Assembly: GCF_000980875.1 (NCBI RefSeq)
Contig: NZ_LAYO01000101.1
Location: forward strand, 1 to 64,000
Direction: 5' to 3'
DNA: 64,000 bases
From: Leucobacter sp. Ag1
GTDB lineage: Bacteria > Actinomycetota > Actinomycetes > Actinomycetales > Microbacteriaceae
The notes under the pieces are model-generated. The model ran no database searches. It saw only the letters and a program-made list of their open reading frames with translations, and was not told where the DNA came from. The translations under genes were made by a program, and so were the position numbers. Below are positions 14,817 through 24,471 of this stretch, piece by piece. The first letter of the stretch is position 1. Every line of letters begins with the position of its first letter.

Positions 14817-16907
14817 CTATCCGCTTGCGCTGCTCGGCGACATCTGGATCGCCTGCCAGTGGAAGTCGACCGTGCGGACCACCGAGCCGGTGTTGCCGCA
14901 GACCGCGACGAACGACGAGGTCGTGCGTGGGGTTTCCGTGCTGAAGGTGATGTCTCGCATGCCGTTCGAGATCGACCCGGTGACGAGAGGGGCGACGGTG
15001 AACCTGCCCGCTGGGTAGTTCACCGTCACGCGGCCCACGCCTCCGGCCCCGACCGAGACGCTCGCCTGCGCGCCGGCGGCCATGGCGAACGGGCCGTGAG
15101 GATTCACGATGTGCCCACTGCGGCGGACCGCGAACACCTGACGGCCAGCCCCTCCGACGTTGCTCTGGATCCAGGCAACGCTCTGCGTATCGGTGGTCCC
15201 GGACCCGTGCTGCATCGCGAAGTAGGTGTGGTCAGCGGTGGTGGGGCCTGCGCCGTCACCACCACCGAAGTAGACGCGGTCGACCGTGGAGTTGTAATCG
15301 GAGAACGCGCCCACGAGGTTTTCGGCCGCGTTCCAGGGGTTTCTGCTGTAGATCTTGTCCGCAGAGAGGGTCAGTGACCCGGCGGCGCCGTTGAGCACGA
15401 TCGACGCATGCCCGCTGGTGGTGTCGTACCGGGACGACAGGATGATGGTCGGGTTCCCGAGTTCGTCATCGACGATCTTCTGGATGACGAGACGCTGGGT
15501 CGAGTTCTTCGCCTGGATCCCGTTCGGATCCATGTAGAACGTCGGCTCCTTCCCGTCCTGCTGATCGAACTCGAGCCGGCCGGCAGTCAGCTTCGCGCGG
15601 GCGCTTCCTGCGGTCGTCCCCTTCGAGACGAACCCAGTCGGGTCCAGGGTCGTGATGACCCGGCCCTCGGAGTCGAGGACCCGCACGCCGGGGGTCCCGT
15701 CTGCGAGTCGATTGATGAGGATGCTGCGCGCGTCGTACAGGTTGCCGGTGACGGTGAGATCGTCCGCGAGGGCGTACGTGAGCGCCGCACCCGTGATGTC
15801 CACGACGAGCCAAGCGGTCGGGTCGGCACCCTTCGGGATGGGGAGGGTGAGCTGCGTCCACGTGTTCGCCGCGACCGGCACGGGGGCCGCCGCGATCGTG
15901 CCGTACACGAGCTTCGCGGTCGCCGCGACCGGCACCTTGACCCAGAGCGACACGACTACATCGGTCGTGGCCGTGAGGTTCGCGATGTCGGAGTTCGTCC
16001 GCACCCAGATTCCGAAGTAGTCGGTGCGTCCGGAAGTGTTCGTCGTGCGGATGCACGGCGCCGAGCTGCGTCCGTCGCTGTTGTCGAGCGCCGCGGGGAA
16101 CCCGACGGCGGCGAAGCCCCACTTCCCGATGTTCGCGGTGCTGCCGGAGTCGGAGAGGAGCGTCTGCGTGCCGGAGACCCCGAGGAGCTCGAAGACCGAC
16201 CCGCGCATGGCGCCACCGATGAACTCGCCACCCCGGTAGACCTTGCCCTCGTAGGTGTCCGCCGACATCATCGGGGTGCTGATTCTGCCGTCGCCGATAC
16301 GGACGGTCCCGTTCTCATCGAGCACGAGGATCTCGTCGGCGAGGATCTGATCGGGCACCCAGGCGGTGCCGTTCCAGACGCGGACCTCGACAGGCTTCCC
16401 GGCGTCGTTCTCGACGACCCACTGGTCGCCCTGCGCCCACCCACCTTCGGGTGCGACCGGTTCGGTCTTGCCGCGGCGGCGGCTGTTCTTCCCGTCGGCG
16501 GTGGTCTGCGCGTTCGCTGCCGCTTCTGCAGCTGCTTCGGCTTCGTCGCGCGCCTGCTGCACGCCCTCGAGCGCTTCGATCGCTTCAAGGAACGCCTCGT
16601 GCCCGCCGTCGGCGTAGTCGTCGCCGCGCTCCTGAAGGTCGGTCGTGTCCTCGACCGTGAGCGAGGTGGACTCGTCGAGCACGTCGAGGTCCTCGTCGTG
16701 CCCGGCGACGGTCTCCGCCGTGTCGGGCACGGTCGCGAGGAGATCGCCGAGGGAGACGTCGACGCTCTCGGCGACCGGGTTCCCCTCCTCGTCCTCGGTG
16801 TACTGCACGAGCGAGACCGACGAGCGGGTGATCTGCTGCGTGCGGGTGTAGCCGCGCACGGTGCGCACGACGTCGCGGAGCAGGCGGGCTAGGCCGTTGT
16901 CGGTCAT
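14817..16907 (-). CDS. Minor tail protein / tail fibre
   Basis: The 696-aa protein starts at 16907, overlapping the end of the previous tail gene by one base (the frame extends further up but only as a shadow of it). N-terminal residues 1-60 are charged, then a helical Ala/Glu-rich coiled coil (about 95-135) and an intein-like short bridge (VWNGTAWVPDQ). The middle is a carbohydrate-binding-module-like jelly roll (about 215-390, KWGFAAVGFPAAL...YFGIWVRT). Beta-rich C-terminal parts resemble phage fibre domains. It probably forms the distal fibre that contacts the host. Confidence 0.75.
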   Translation of the reverse strand: MTDNGLARLLRDVVRTVRGYTRTQQITRSSVSLVQYTEDEEGNPVAESVDVSLGDLLATVPDTAETVAGHDEDLDVLDESTSLTVEDTTDLQERGDDYADGGHEAFLEAIEALEGVQQARDEAEAAAEAAANAQTTADGKNSRRRGKTEPVAPEGGWAQGDQWVVENDAGKPVEVRVWNGTAWVPDQILADEILVLDENGTVRIGDGRISTPMMSADTYEGKVYRGGEFIGGAMRGSVFELLGVSGTQTLLSDSGSTANIGKWGFAAVGFPAALDNSDGRSSAPCIRTTNTSGRTDYFGIWVRTNSDIANLTATTDVVVSLWVKVPVAATAKLVYGTIAAAPVPVAANTWTQLTLPIPKGADPTAWLVVDITGAALTYALADDLTVTGNLYDARSILINRLADGTPGVRVLDSEGRVITTLDPTGFVSKGTTAGSARAKLTAGRLEFDQQDGKEPTFYMDPNGIQAKNSTQRLVIQKIVDDELGNPTIILSSRYDTTSGHASIVLNGAAGSLTLSADKIYSRNPWNAAENLVGAFSDYNSTVDRVYFGGGDGAGPTTADHTYFAMQHGSGTTDTQSVAWIQSNVGGAGRQVFAVRRSGHIVNPHGPFAMAAGAQASVSVGAGGVGRVTVNYPAGRFTVAPLVTGSISNGMRDITFSTETPRTTSSFVAVCGNTGSVVRTVDFHWQAIQMSPSSASG

Positions 16908-18346
16908 CAGGTGCTCCTCTCGAGCTTCAGGACTGCGCGGTCGTCGCCGAGCAGACGCCAGGACTTGATGCGGTGCTTGATCGCGACTCTGCCGAGATGG
17001 GGGACCTGGCCCTGCACGAGGATCACGTCGCCGACCTGCCAGGACCAGAGGGCGCACATCGGGTGATCGCGGACCGTGATCTCGCCGATCGTGAGGTCGG
17101 CGGTGCGGGCCGCGAGCTCCGCGCGGGCGACCGCGCCGGCCTTCGCCGCCGTGGTGATGCGTTTGTCGTCGACGATCACGTTCCGCCGCAGCCGGTGGTC
17201 GGGCGTCGAGACGGTCTGCCTGATCGCGGCGTCGCCCTCGCCTGCGCCCAGCACGATCACCTCGGACGCGTATTCGCCGGTCGAGGCCGGCTTCAGCGGC
17301 GAGACGATGTTGATGCCCTGCTGGAAGACCAGATCGTCCCGGTAGCTGCCGAGCGCCGGGTAATGGAGCCGGAGTTCGAGCTGCGGCTTCCCCTCGGTGC
17401 GCTTCGTGTGGGTGGTGAAGCTCATCCCGACCTCGGTGCACAGGTCGCGGAGGATCTGCCACGCGTCGGGGTTGTCGGCAGGCAGCCGGCGCCAGGCCCC
17501 GCCGTCGGCCCGCTCCCGCTCGTCGGCCTTCTGCGAGGCCGCCTGTGCGGTCTCGTAGGGCTTCTTCGCGGCTTCCTCGGCGGCTTTCAGCGAGGCGAGC
17601 TGCGTCTTTAGCGGAGTGAGGGCGGCGTCGCGCGCGGTGCGCTTCGCCTTCACCGCGTTCTGCCGGGTCGTGAGCACGGCCTTCGCGGCGGTGATGGTTC
17701 CCGCCGGGGCCTTCGCCTTCACCAGACGTGCGACCTCATCAGCCTGAGCCTTTCTGGCGGCCTCGAGCGTCTTCAAGTCCGTGGCGTAGGGCTTCGAGAC
17801 CTTCTGGATCTCGGCCTCCTTCGCCTTCCTCGGCTTCGTGCGCGCGTCGAGCGCGGCCTTCGCGGCCTTCATCGCAGCCTTCGCCGCGAACGCCTTGTCG
17901 GAGGAGTCGCTGCCAAGACGCACCGGGGTGGAGCCGGTCACCGTCACACCCAGATCCCCGCCAGCGTGGCTCTGGAGGTTCGTCCAGAGCTGCCGCACGA
18001 GGTCGGCAGGATCCGCCCGCACGCCCCAGATGCGCCCGTCGAAGGTGAGACCGTCCGGGTAGCCGGCCCACTCGATCACCGTGATCTTGAGGTCTTTCCC
18101 CTCGGGGACGGCCTCGGACACGATGCCCGTCCAGCGGCGGTCGGTGTCGGTCTCGGCGTGGATGAGCGTGCTCCACTCCTCGATGACGGGGTGCCCATCG
18201 GAGGCCTCCATCGCGGCAAGCTCGGGAGCGATGGTGCCGGTCATCTCGCCGTAGAGCGAGTCCGTCCACTCCGGCCCGTCGGTGTCGATCTGGAGGTTGA
18301 CGTCGAGCCACTCCCAGGAACCGGCCCGCTGCGCGCGGTAGAGCAT
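16907..18346 (-). CDS. Minor tail protein (tail-tip/hub type, coiled coil)
   Basis: The 479-aa protein begins MLYRAQRAGSWEW after AGGAGG at an ideal distance. Residues 1-150 and 300-479 are beta-rich and resemble siphovirus tail-hub proteins (Gp37-like; SEVIVLGAGEGDAAIR, LTIGEITVRDHP). In between, about residues 165-280, is a long Lys/Ala-rich coiled coil (AAKAAMKAAKAALDA). Such insertion helices occur in tail-tip proteins that build the baseplate below the distal tail protein. Confidence 0.7.
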   Translation of the reverse strand: MLYRAQRAGSWEWLDVNLQIDTDGPEWTDSLYGEMTGTIAPELAAMEASDGHPVIEEWSTLIHAETDTDRRWTGIVSEAVPEGKDLKITVIEWAGYPDGLTFDGRIWGVRADPADLVRQLWTNLQSHAGGDLGVTVTGSTPVRLGSDSSDKAFAAKAAMKAAKAALDARTKPRKAKEAEIQKVSKPYATDLKTLEAARKAQADEVARLVKAKAPAGTITAAKAVLTTRQNAVKAKRTARDAALTPLKTQLASLKAAEEAAKKPYETAQAASQKADERERADGGAWRRLPADNPDAWQILRDLCTEVGMSFTTHTKRTEGKPQLELRLHYPALGSYRDDLVFQQGINIVSPLKPASTGEYASEVIVLGAGEGDAAIRQTVSTPDHRLRRNVIVDDKRITTAAKAGAVARAELAARTADLTIGEITVRDHPMCALWSWQVGDVILVQGQVPHLGRVAIKHRIKSWRLLGDDRAVLKLERST

Positions 18347-18354
18347 GGGGCCTC

Positions 18355-19446
18355 CTAGATTGCGTCTTCGAAAGTCGCCGACGACTCCACGAAGGTGATG
18401 CGACACTTCAAGCCGGAGAGCGCGTCCATCCAGGTGTGGTTGGCGCCGGGGACGTTCTGCACGCCGGCCTTGAAGCAGACCGTGATCTTCTTCCCGCGGA
18501 GTTTCACGGGCACCGAGCGGTTGTCGGCGAGCGGCCAGTTCGAGGTCGAGCCAGCGTCGTTCCGGGTTGCGTTGAACGGGAACTGCTGGGTCGCGAACTC
18601 GAACTGCTGCTTCCCCGGCCAGGTGCCGGGCCGGTACTCGTCCCCGAACTCGAGCCAGTAGCGACCGACGGGCCGGCGGTCGGGGCCGTAATTCACGGAG
18701 ATCCACTCCGCGTCGAAGATGACGCGGGTAGCCCAGGTGGGAACGTCGACGGTGAACTCGTTGCTGTACCCGCCGCCGCCAGGAAAGAACTCGCCGCCGT
18801 TCGCGACGGTGGCGGTGAGGTAGTTCTGCGGGGAGTCGTCGGCGGCGACCCGCGGGCGGGCGAACGTGACGTCCTCCCGCTGCGGTCGCGCGACCTTCCG
18901 GAGGTCCTTGATCATGCTGGCGTTGACCGTGCCGGTGTTCGCCGGGAAGTCGATCCGTGCGAGCGCGATCCCTGTGTCGTTCTGGCGTCCGGGGACGTCC
19001 TGGAGCCTGGTCGTGGTGGTCGGCACTCCGGGGATCGCTTCGAAGTAGACGTACTGCTCGGCGGGGCGGTCCTCGAGCGCCGGGGCAGGCCAGGGGGAAC
19101 CTTGCGCGTAGGGGTCCTTCACGCGCATCACGATCAGATCCGAGCGGCCCGTGCTCGGCGAGGATCCGGTGGGCGTGGTGTTGATGATCTGCTCCGCGTA
19201 CGCGGTGCCCATGTAGGTCTGCGCCTCACCGCCGACGTAGCGGGAGAGCGCGAGCCCGGACCCGATCGCGACGCGCACGCCCTGCCCGGGCACGGCCCAC
19301 GGGCGCACGAGCAGATCGCCGGCGCCGCCGACTCCTTCCGCGCCGCCGGTCGAGGCGTAGGTCTGCCTGCGTGCGCTCTCCGGGGTGTGGACGGCGCCGC
19401 CGCCGATGAACCACCTGTCGACCTTCGCAACATCGGTGCTTGCCAT
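18355..19446 (-). CDS. Minor tail protein, probable receptor-binding region
   Basis: The 363-aa protein begins MASTDVAKVDRWFIGGGAV. The N-terminal half resembles the base of tail spikes seen in actinophages (RVAIGSGLALSRYVGGEAQTY). The C-terminal half is a beta sandwich with GKQQFEFATQQFPFNATR. The start follows closely on the upstream stop (1-nt gap). Position between distal tail protein and fibres supports a structural tail role; receptor binding is inference. Confidence 0.68.
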   Translation of the reverse strand: MASTDVAKVDRWFIGGGAVHTPESARRQTYASTGGAEGVGGAGDLLVRPWAVPGQGVRVAIGSGLALSRYVGGEAQTYMGTAYAEQIINTTPTGSSPSTGRSDLIVMRVKDPYAQGSPWPAPALEDRPAEQYVYFEAIPGVPTTTTRLQDVPGRQNDTGIALARIDFPANTGTVNASMIKDLRKVARPQREDVTFARPRVAADDSPQNYLTATVANGGEFFPGGGGYSNEFTVDVPTWATRVIFDAEWISVNYGPDRRPVGRYWLEFGDEYRPGTWPGKQQFEFATQQFPFNATRNDAGSTSNWPLADNRSVPVKLRGKKITVCFKAGVQNVPGANHTWMDALSGLKCRITFVESSATFEDAI

Positions 19447-19447
19447 G

Positions 19448-20353
19448 TCAGATGGCTCCTCTCGTTTCGCGCCACCGCACGGTGACGGACGCGGTGCCCT
19501 CCATCGAGGTCCCGCGCAGGGTCAGTTCTTGGGGGCCCGGGGTCATCGACAGGCGACTGAAGTCGGTGTCGGGAGCGAGCACGTTGCGTCCCTGCCCGTT
19601 GAGGCGGGACGCCTGGCGGCCGGGGCGGCAGTCGATTTCCGCGGTCTCGTCGTAGGCGAGCGCGCGGGTGAGGCGCACCGTCCATCGGGACACGAGATCG
19701 ACCTGCGCGCCCGCGTTGATCGGGCCCTTCACGCGGATGATCGGCCAGGCCGGGGCCGTGCCGCCGACGACGAACGGGCGGCTCCGGTCGGAGTCGTACA
19801 TCGTCGACAGCGGGGCGACGAGCGGGGCCACCAGGCCGCCGCTGATCGGCGGCACGAGGTCGACCGTCTGCTCGTGCCAGGTCGAGTTACCGTCCGCGTC
19901 GACCGTGTACGCCGTCGGATCGGCGGGCACGAAGTAGAGCTCGGCGAAGATGAGGCCGACGCCCTGGTGGTCGTCGTCGAACTTCGCCCGGCGGGGCCGG
20001 CCCTCGACCATCTGCACGCCGCCCATGGTGAGTTCGGCGAGGAGTCCCGGGGTCTGGCGCACGGCGTCGGCGCGCCAGACCCTCGCGAGCTCCGTGCGCG
20101 CTTCCCACGCGAGGCGCGCGCACTCCTCGACCGGGTACGGTGCGGTGGTGAAGTCGATCTTCACGCTGATCTTGATCTCGCCGGGCTCGACGAAGTCCTG
20201 CCCGAAGAGTTGCCCGTCGCCGCGCGGCACCGCGGTGTCGTCGACGCGGTAGGAGTCTGTGGAGACCTCCACGCCGACGAACTGGACCGGCCACTGCGGA
20301 GGGCCGAACCGGTACGCGGTCCCGGGGTAGGTGAGGATCCAGTCCCCGTACAT
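19448..20353 (-). CDS. Distal tail (Dit-like) protein
   Basis: The 301-aa protein starts at 20353 (MYGDWILTYPGTAYRFGP), 2 nt after the tape measure stop. Siphovirus Dit proteins lie immediately after the tape measure and have this N-terminal barrel plus a galectin-like C-terminal domain. Here the C-terminal half contains WPIIRVKGPINAGAQVDL and ends in beta strands (MEGTASVTVRWRETRGAI). It would link the tail tube to the tip. Confidence 0.75.
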   Translation of the reverse strand: MYGDWILTYPGTAYRFGPPQWPVQFVGVEVSTDSYRVDDTAVPRGDGQLFGQDFVEPGEIKISVKIDFTTAPYPVEECARLAWEARTELARVWRADAVRQTPGLLAELTMGGVQMVEGRPRRAKFDDDHQGVGLIFAELYFVPADPTAYTVDADGNSTWHEQTVDLVPPISGGLVAPLVAPLSTMYDSDRSRPFVVGGTAPAWPIIRVKGPINAGAQVDLVSRWTVRLTRALAYDETAEIDCRPGRQASRLNGQGRNVLAPDTDFSRLSMTPGPQELTLRGTSMEGTASVTVRWRETRGAI

Positions 20354-20355
20354 GG

Positions 20356-23300
20356 TCAGCCCTCCTTCAGCAGGTCGCCGAGCGTCTCTTCGAGCTCGCG
20401 CAGATCGTTCCGAGTGGCGCCAGCGCCGAGATGCACGGTGCCGACGATGGGTCCGTCGCCGCGGCGTCGACGTTCGAAGCGCGACCGCACCGGCGCGTTG
20501 GGCGCCGCCGGGGCCGGAGCCGGGGGAATCCCGCCGCCGGTCGCGAACTGTCGGACTCCGCCGAGCGCGGTCGCCGGGATTACCGGGAACGCCATGCGCT
20601 TGAGCGCCTCGAGCGCGAGCCCGATGTTCCGCTCTCGGTACGACGGGTGCCCGGAGAGGTAGACCTCCCACGGCACACCGAGCTCACGCTCCGCGAAGAT
20701 GTGCGTCTTTCCGTCGAGTCCGGCTTTCGGGATCCCGCCGACGACGCCTTGGTACAGCCCGGACGGGAACCCGCCGGCGGCGAAGTTCTGCACCTTGCCG
20801 CCCTGGTAGAACGGGGTCACCATGCCACCGGCGAACTTCTTGCCGCCGTCGACGGAGAAGGTGCGGGTGATGATGTCGACCGTCTTCGTGATCGACTGCT
20901 GCAACTGGATCGCGGTCCAGGCGGACCAGAACCCGGCAGAGTTTGCGCCGATCACGGTCGTCTTGCCCGGGATGCCCTTCCGGATGACGCCGTCGATCTT
21001 CGCCTGCGCGTCGTTCGAGTTGCCGTAGACGTAGGCCGTCTTCCCGTCGATCTTCACGACGTTGACGCCGTCGATCTTCGCGAATGCGTCGGCCGCGTTC
21101 GCGTCGATCTGCACGACCTTTTCAGGGGTCTGCGCCTCCTGGACTTCGCGGACCTTCGCCATGGCGCTTTCGTTGTCGCCCACGACTACGGCCGTCTTGT
21201 CGCTGATCTGCACGACCTGGACGCCCTCGATGCTCTTGTACGCCGAGGCCGCGTCCGCGTCGATCTCGATCTTCCGCTCTGCCGGAATCTGGTCCAACCT
21301 GGCCTTGACCTGAGCCATTGCGTCGGAGACCTTGGCGGCCGAGGAGACGTGGGAGTCGGCCCACGCGATCGCCTCGGGCTTCGAATCGCCAAGCGCCACA
21401 CGGGCATCCACGATCTTCTCCCGCGCCTCCTTCAGGATCGCGTTTGCCTTCTCCTGGCTGCCCGTGAGAAACAGCGTCGCGCCGGCGCTGTCGTTCGCTG
21501 CCGAGGCGACGTCGCGGAGCGTCTGCTCGGTCTCGCGTCCGGTCTCGGTGGTGAGACCGAGAGCGCCACCGCCAGCGTTGAGCGTCTCCGTGAGCTTCTG
21601 GTACTGGTCCTGGAGCTTGCTCGCGGCCTCGTCGACATCGAACTGAGACTCGCCGAATCCCTTGATCTGGTCCGAGAGCTCCTTGATGTTGTCGCCGGTC
21701 GACTGCGCGGCACCGGCGAGTTCAACGAGCGACGAAATCTGCTGGTCGGTGCCCGCTGCGCTCTTCTCGGCAGCGGGACCGATCTCGCCGAGCGCGATCT
21801 TCAGCAAGTTCGAGTCGTCCGACGCGACGCCCATGTCGTCCGCGATCTTCACGAGGGAGTCCCGGAACTCGGGCATCCGATCGAGCATCATCGCGGCCTG
21901 GTCGTTGGTCAGCTTGTACGTCTTCGCGAGGTCCGCGAAGGCGCGCTGCGCGGCGGGCGCGTCCGACTCAGCAACCGAGGCGAGGGCCTTCCCCGAGTCG
22001 CGGATCCGGTTGATCATCTCCTGGTCGGCGAAGCCTTCCATGAAGACGAATCCGTCCGAGTAGCCGTTCGTCCGCTCGAGCACGGAGCCGAGCTCCTCGA
22101 GCTGCTTCGAGAAGTCACCAACCCAGAACTTCGCCGTGTCGCTCTGCTGGAACGCGGTCGCGAGCAGATCCGCCGAGTTGGCCGTGTTCTTGATCGCGGA
22201 CTCGAGCTGCGTTGTGGTCGCACGCCCGTCTTCGAGGGCGACGCTGAACATGTGAGCAGCCGTCGTCGCGGCAACCAGCGCGATGCCCCATGGCCCGGTC
22301 AGGAAGCTCCCGATGCTGCTGAGTCCGGTCTTCAGCCCGGCGGTGGACCAGCCGAGGGCGACGGTGGCGGCCTTGAACTCGGCGAGCTGCACAGCGCCCT
22401 TCATGAACGCGCCGCCGAGCAGGCCGACGCCGGCGGCCAGCAGCGTGACGCCGAGGATCGCGGACTGCAACGGAGCCGGGAGGCTGTTGTAGGCGTCCAC
22501 TGCCTGCGTGAGGAGCTGTACCATGCCGCGAAGCGCTTCGTTCGCTCCGGACCCGGTCTGGATGAACGCGGTGTCGAGAGCGCCTCCGAGCGCTTCGAGG
22601 TCGCCCTTCAGATTGTCGAGGCGGGCCGCCGCGGTCTCGGCCGCGTACCCCTGGTCGTTGACCTTGTTGATCCAGTCCTGGATCCCGGACGCGCCCTCGG
22701 AGTAGATGACCGAGGCCGCGCGGATCGCGTCAGATCCGAAGATGGTGCCGAGCGCCGCCTGGCGCTGGGCATCGTTCATCGTCGCGAGCTTCGTTTCGAG
22801 CTGGCCGGCGAAGTTCGCGAGGCCCACGAACTTGCCCTGCGCGTCGAACGCGTTGATGCCGAGCTTCTTCATGAGCTCGGCGCCGGGGCCGGTCTCGCGT
22901 GAGAGCTGCATGAGCATCGTCTTGAACGACGTGCCTGCATCGGAGCCGAGGAGGCCCTGCGACGCGAACGCGCTCAGCGCGGCGGTCGTCTCCTCGATCG
23001 AGAGCCCCGTCTGCGAGGCGATCATCGAGGACTGGTTGAGCGCCTGGGACAGGTCCGTGACGTCGCCCATCGCCTTGCCCGCGCCGGCCGCGAGGAGATC
23101 GGCGACGTGCGACATGTCGGAGCCCTTGAGGCCGAAGACCTGGAGTGCGGTGGCCGCGATCCCCGCAGCCTGCGCGACGCCGAGGCCGCCCGCGGCGGCG
23201 AGGTCGAGGGAACCCTGCAAGCCGCCCTTCAGGATGTCTGCCGTCGAGACGCCCGCCTTCGCGAGCTCCTCGATCGCGTTCGCGGCTTCCGTCGCCGAGA

Positions 23301-23673
23301 ACACCGTGGAAGCGCCCGCCTGGATCGCGGCCTGCTCGAGCTCACGCATCACGCTCTCGGACTCGTGCGTCGCTGCCTTGACCGCCGACATGGCTTCGTC
23401 GAAGTTGGCCCACTTCGCGAGCGCCACTCCAGCGGCCGCCGCCGATGCGAGCCCGAGCTTCGTGAACGCGGACCCCATCAGCGTCAGGTCCGAGGCGTTC
23501 TGCGTCGCCATTTGCCGGATGCCCTTGGAGAACGTCGTCGCGCCCTGTGCGGCGCCCTCGGCAGAGGTGCGGGCCTCGCCGAATCCGGCCTTGACGCGCC
23601 CGAGCCCGCGGGTGGTCTCGTCGACGCCGTCGAGCGTGAGCGCGGCGGAGAGCCGACCGACTTCGAACGACAT
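20356..23673 (-). CDS. Tail tape measure protein
   Basis: At 1105 aa this is the longest phage gene. The N-terminal part (about 1-400) is the TP901-type core with MSAVKAATHESESVMRELEQ, STADILKGGLQGSLDLAAAG and ETTAALSAFASQGLL. Two strong hydrophobic stretches follow (about 400-480, LQSAILGVTLLAAGVGLLGG and GPWGIALVAATTAAHMF). The region around 800-930 contains repeated beta-alpha-beta units of about 50 residues. It sets tail length by rule of about 0.15 nm per residue (roughly 165 nm, inference). It follows the chaperone genes. Confidence 0.93.
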   Translation of the reverse strand: MSFEVGRLSAALTLDGVDETTRGLGRVKAGFGEARTSAEGAAQGATTFSKGIRQMATQNASDLTLMGSAFTKLGLASAAAAGVALAKWANFDEAMSAVKAATHESESVMRELEQAAIQAGASTVFSATEAANAIEELAKAGVSTADILKGGLQGSLDLAAAGGLGVAQAAGIAATALQVFGLKGSDMSHVADLLAAGAGKAMGDVTDLSQALNQSSMIASQTGLSIEETTAALSAFASQGLLGSDAGTSFKTMLMQLSRETGPGAELMKKLGINAFDAQGKFVGLANFAGQLETKLATMNDAQRQAALGTIFGSDAIRAASVIYSEGASGIQDWINKVNDQGYAAETAAARLDNLKGDLEALGGALDTAFIQTGSGANEALRGMVQLLTQAVDAYNSLPAPLQSAILGVTLLAAGVGLLGGAFMKGAVQLAEFKAATVALGWSTAGLKTGLSSIGSFLTGPWGIALVAATTAAHMFSVALEDGRATTTQLESAIKNTANSADLLATAFQQSDTAKFWVGDFSKQLEELGSVLERTNGYSDGFVFMEGFADQEMINRIRDSGKALASVAESDAPAAQRAFADLAKTYKLTNDQAAMMLDRMPEFRDSLVKIADDMGVASDDSNLLKIALGEIGPAAEKSAAGTDQQISSLVELAGAAQSTGDNIKELSDQIKGFGESQFDVDEAASKLQDQYQKLTETLNAGGGALGLTTETGRETEQTLRDVASAANDSAGATLFLTGSQEKANAILKEAREKIVDARVALGDSKPEAIAWADSHVSSAAKVSDAMAQVKARLDQIPAERKIEIDADAASAYKSIEGVQVVQISDKTAVVVGDNESAMAKVREVQEAQTPEKVVQIDANAADAFAKIDGVNVVKIDGKTAYVYGNSNDAQAKIDGVIRKGIPGKTTVIGANSAGFWSAWTAIQLQQSITKTVDIITRTFSVDGGKKFAGGMVTPFYQGGKVQNFAAGGFPSGLYQGVVGGIPKAGLDGKTHIFAERELGVPWEVYLSGHPSYRERNIGLALEALKRMAFPVIPATALGGVRQFATGGGIPPAPAPAAPNAPVRSRFERRRRGDGPIVGTVHLGAGATRNDLRELEETLGDLLKEG

Positions 23674-23676
23674 GCG

Positions 23677-24003
23677 CTACTCCTTCGGGGTGTTGCGGTG
23701 CGCGAAGGTCGCGCCCGTGAGGCTGTCGGGGGTGGCGAAGAGCGCGAGCACGAACTCGCGCAGGCTTCGCCAGGGGCGCGCGAGCAACCGCGCCTCCGCG
23801 ATGGGGAGCGCAGGGTAGAAGCGCGCCAGGTCAGGGAGCACGTAGTCGCGCCAGTGCTCGAGCGCGTGCTCCCAGAGCTGACGGGAGTCGACGCCCTGGC
23901 CGTCTCGGTCGGCTTCCTCGCGCTCTAGGCGGAGGTACTCCGGCCACCAGTCGGGTTCGGCGTAGAACCCATCGCCGAGAGCGCGGCCACCGAATCGAGC
24001 CAT
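23677..24003 (-). CDS. Tail assembly chaperone, frameshift (GT) extension
   Basis: This 108-aa frame begins at an internal ATG, but the frame is open back past 24063, where a slippery heptamer occurs in the upstream chaperone gene. It is in the -1 frame relative to that gene, so the expected product is a 250-aa fusion (24428 to 24063, then 24063 to 23677). The extension is Trp/Arg-rich (FYAEPDWWPEYLRLEREE, WEHALEHWRDYV). In lambda the equivalent gpGT binds tape measure and tube subunits during tail assembly. It ends 4 nt before the tape measure start. Confidence 0.8.
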   Translation of the reverse strand: MARFGGRALGDGFYAEPDWWPEYLRLEREEADRDGQGVDSRQLWEHALEHWRDYVLPDLARFYPALPIAEARLLARPWRSLREFVLALFATPDSLTGATFAHRNTPKE

Positions 24004-24428
24004 GTCTTCAGCGCGTCGTACTGATCGCCCAGCCCGCAGGATCGCATCACGCGACCGAGGGCTTTTGGGTAGCCGCCGTCCGTCTCATCGAGGAGGTCCT
24101 GGACGGCGTCGAGCGATCCGCCCTGCACGTTCCAGAGGATCGCTGCCTGGCTGACGGCCTGCTGCTCGGAGGCCCGGAGCGCCTGGAAGCGGCGCTCGCG
24201 CAGCCATCCGCGCGGCCCGCTGAGCACGAGCACCATGCGGCGCAGCTTCTCGGTGTCGGCGTTCTCCGCGTCTTCGCCGCCGTCGCTGCGGGTATGGCCG
24301 AAGGTGATGCCGAGGAGGATTCCGAGGGCTTCGCGTCCGTGGCGTCCGGGCATGGGCGGGATCCTGAACTCGGAGTGGCCGAGGTCGAGGACGAGGCAGC
24401 TTCCGTCTTCGCGTGCGGTGATGGGCAT
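23925..24428 (-). CDS. Tail assembly chaperone (gpG-like)
   Basis: The 167-aa acidic protein (MPITAREDGSCLVLDLGH) lies between major tail protein and tape measure, the canonical chaperone position. It overlaps the next frame by 79 bp and contains the CCCAAAA slip site at codons about 121-122. The unshifted product terminates at 23925. The lambda model, in which a small fraction of ribosomes shift by -1, applies well. Confidence 0.82.
   Translation of the reverse strand: MPITAREDGSCLVLDLGHSEFRIPPMPGRHGREALGILLGITFGHTRSDGGEDAENADTEKLRRMVLVLSGPRGWLRERRFQALRASEQQAVSQAAILWNVQGGSLDAVQDLLDETDGGYPKALGRVMRSCGLGDQYDALKTWLDSVAALSAMGSTPNPTGGRSTSA
24063..24069 (-). promoter_or_regulatory. -1 programmed frameshift slippery heptamer
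   Basis: On the minus strand the sequence is C CCA AAA in the zero frame, a perfect X_XXY_YYZ site. After a -1 slip the reading frame is open through 23677 without a stop. It is the only A-rich heptamer in this very GC-rich gene. Confidence 0.8.
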
Positions 24429-24471
24429 GGTCGTGCTCCTTGAAGTCTGAGGCGGTCGTGCGAGGGGGGTA

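Noticed and set aside
20431-22902. An 823-aa plus-strand frame opposite the tape measure gene
   Set aside because: Its composition is Arg/Val/Glu/Leu-rich without fold pattern and mirrors the tape measure codons; the tape measure is clearly real.
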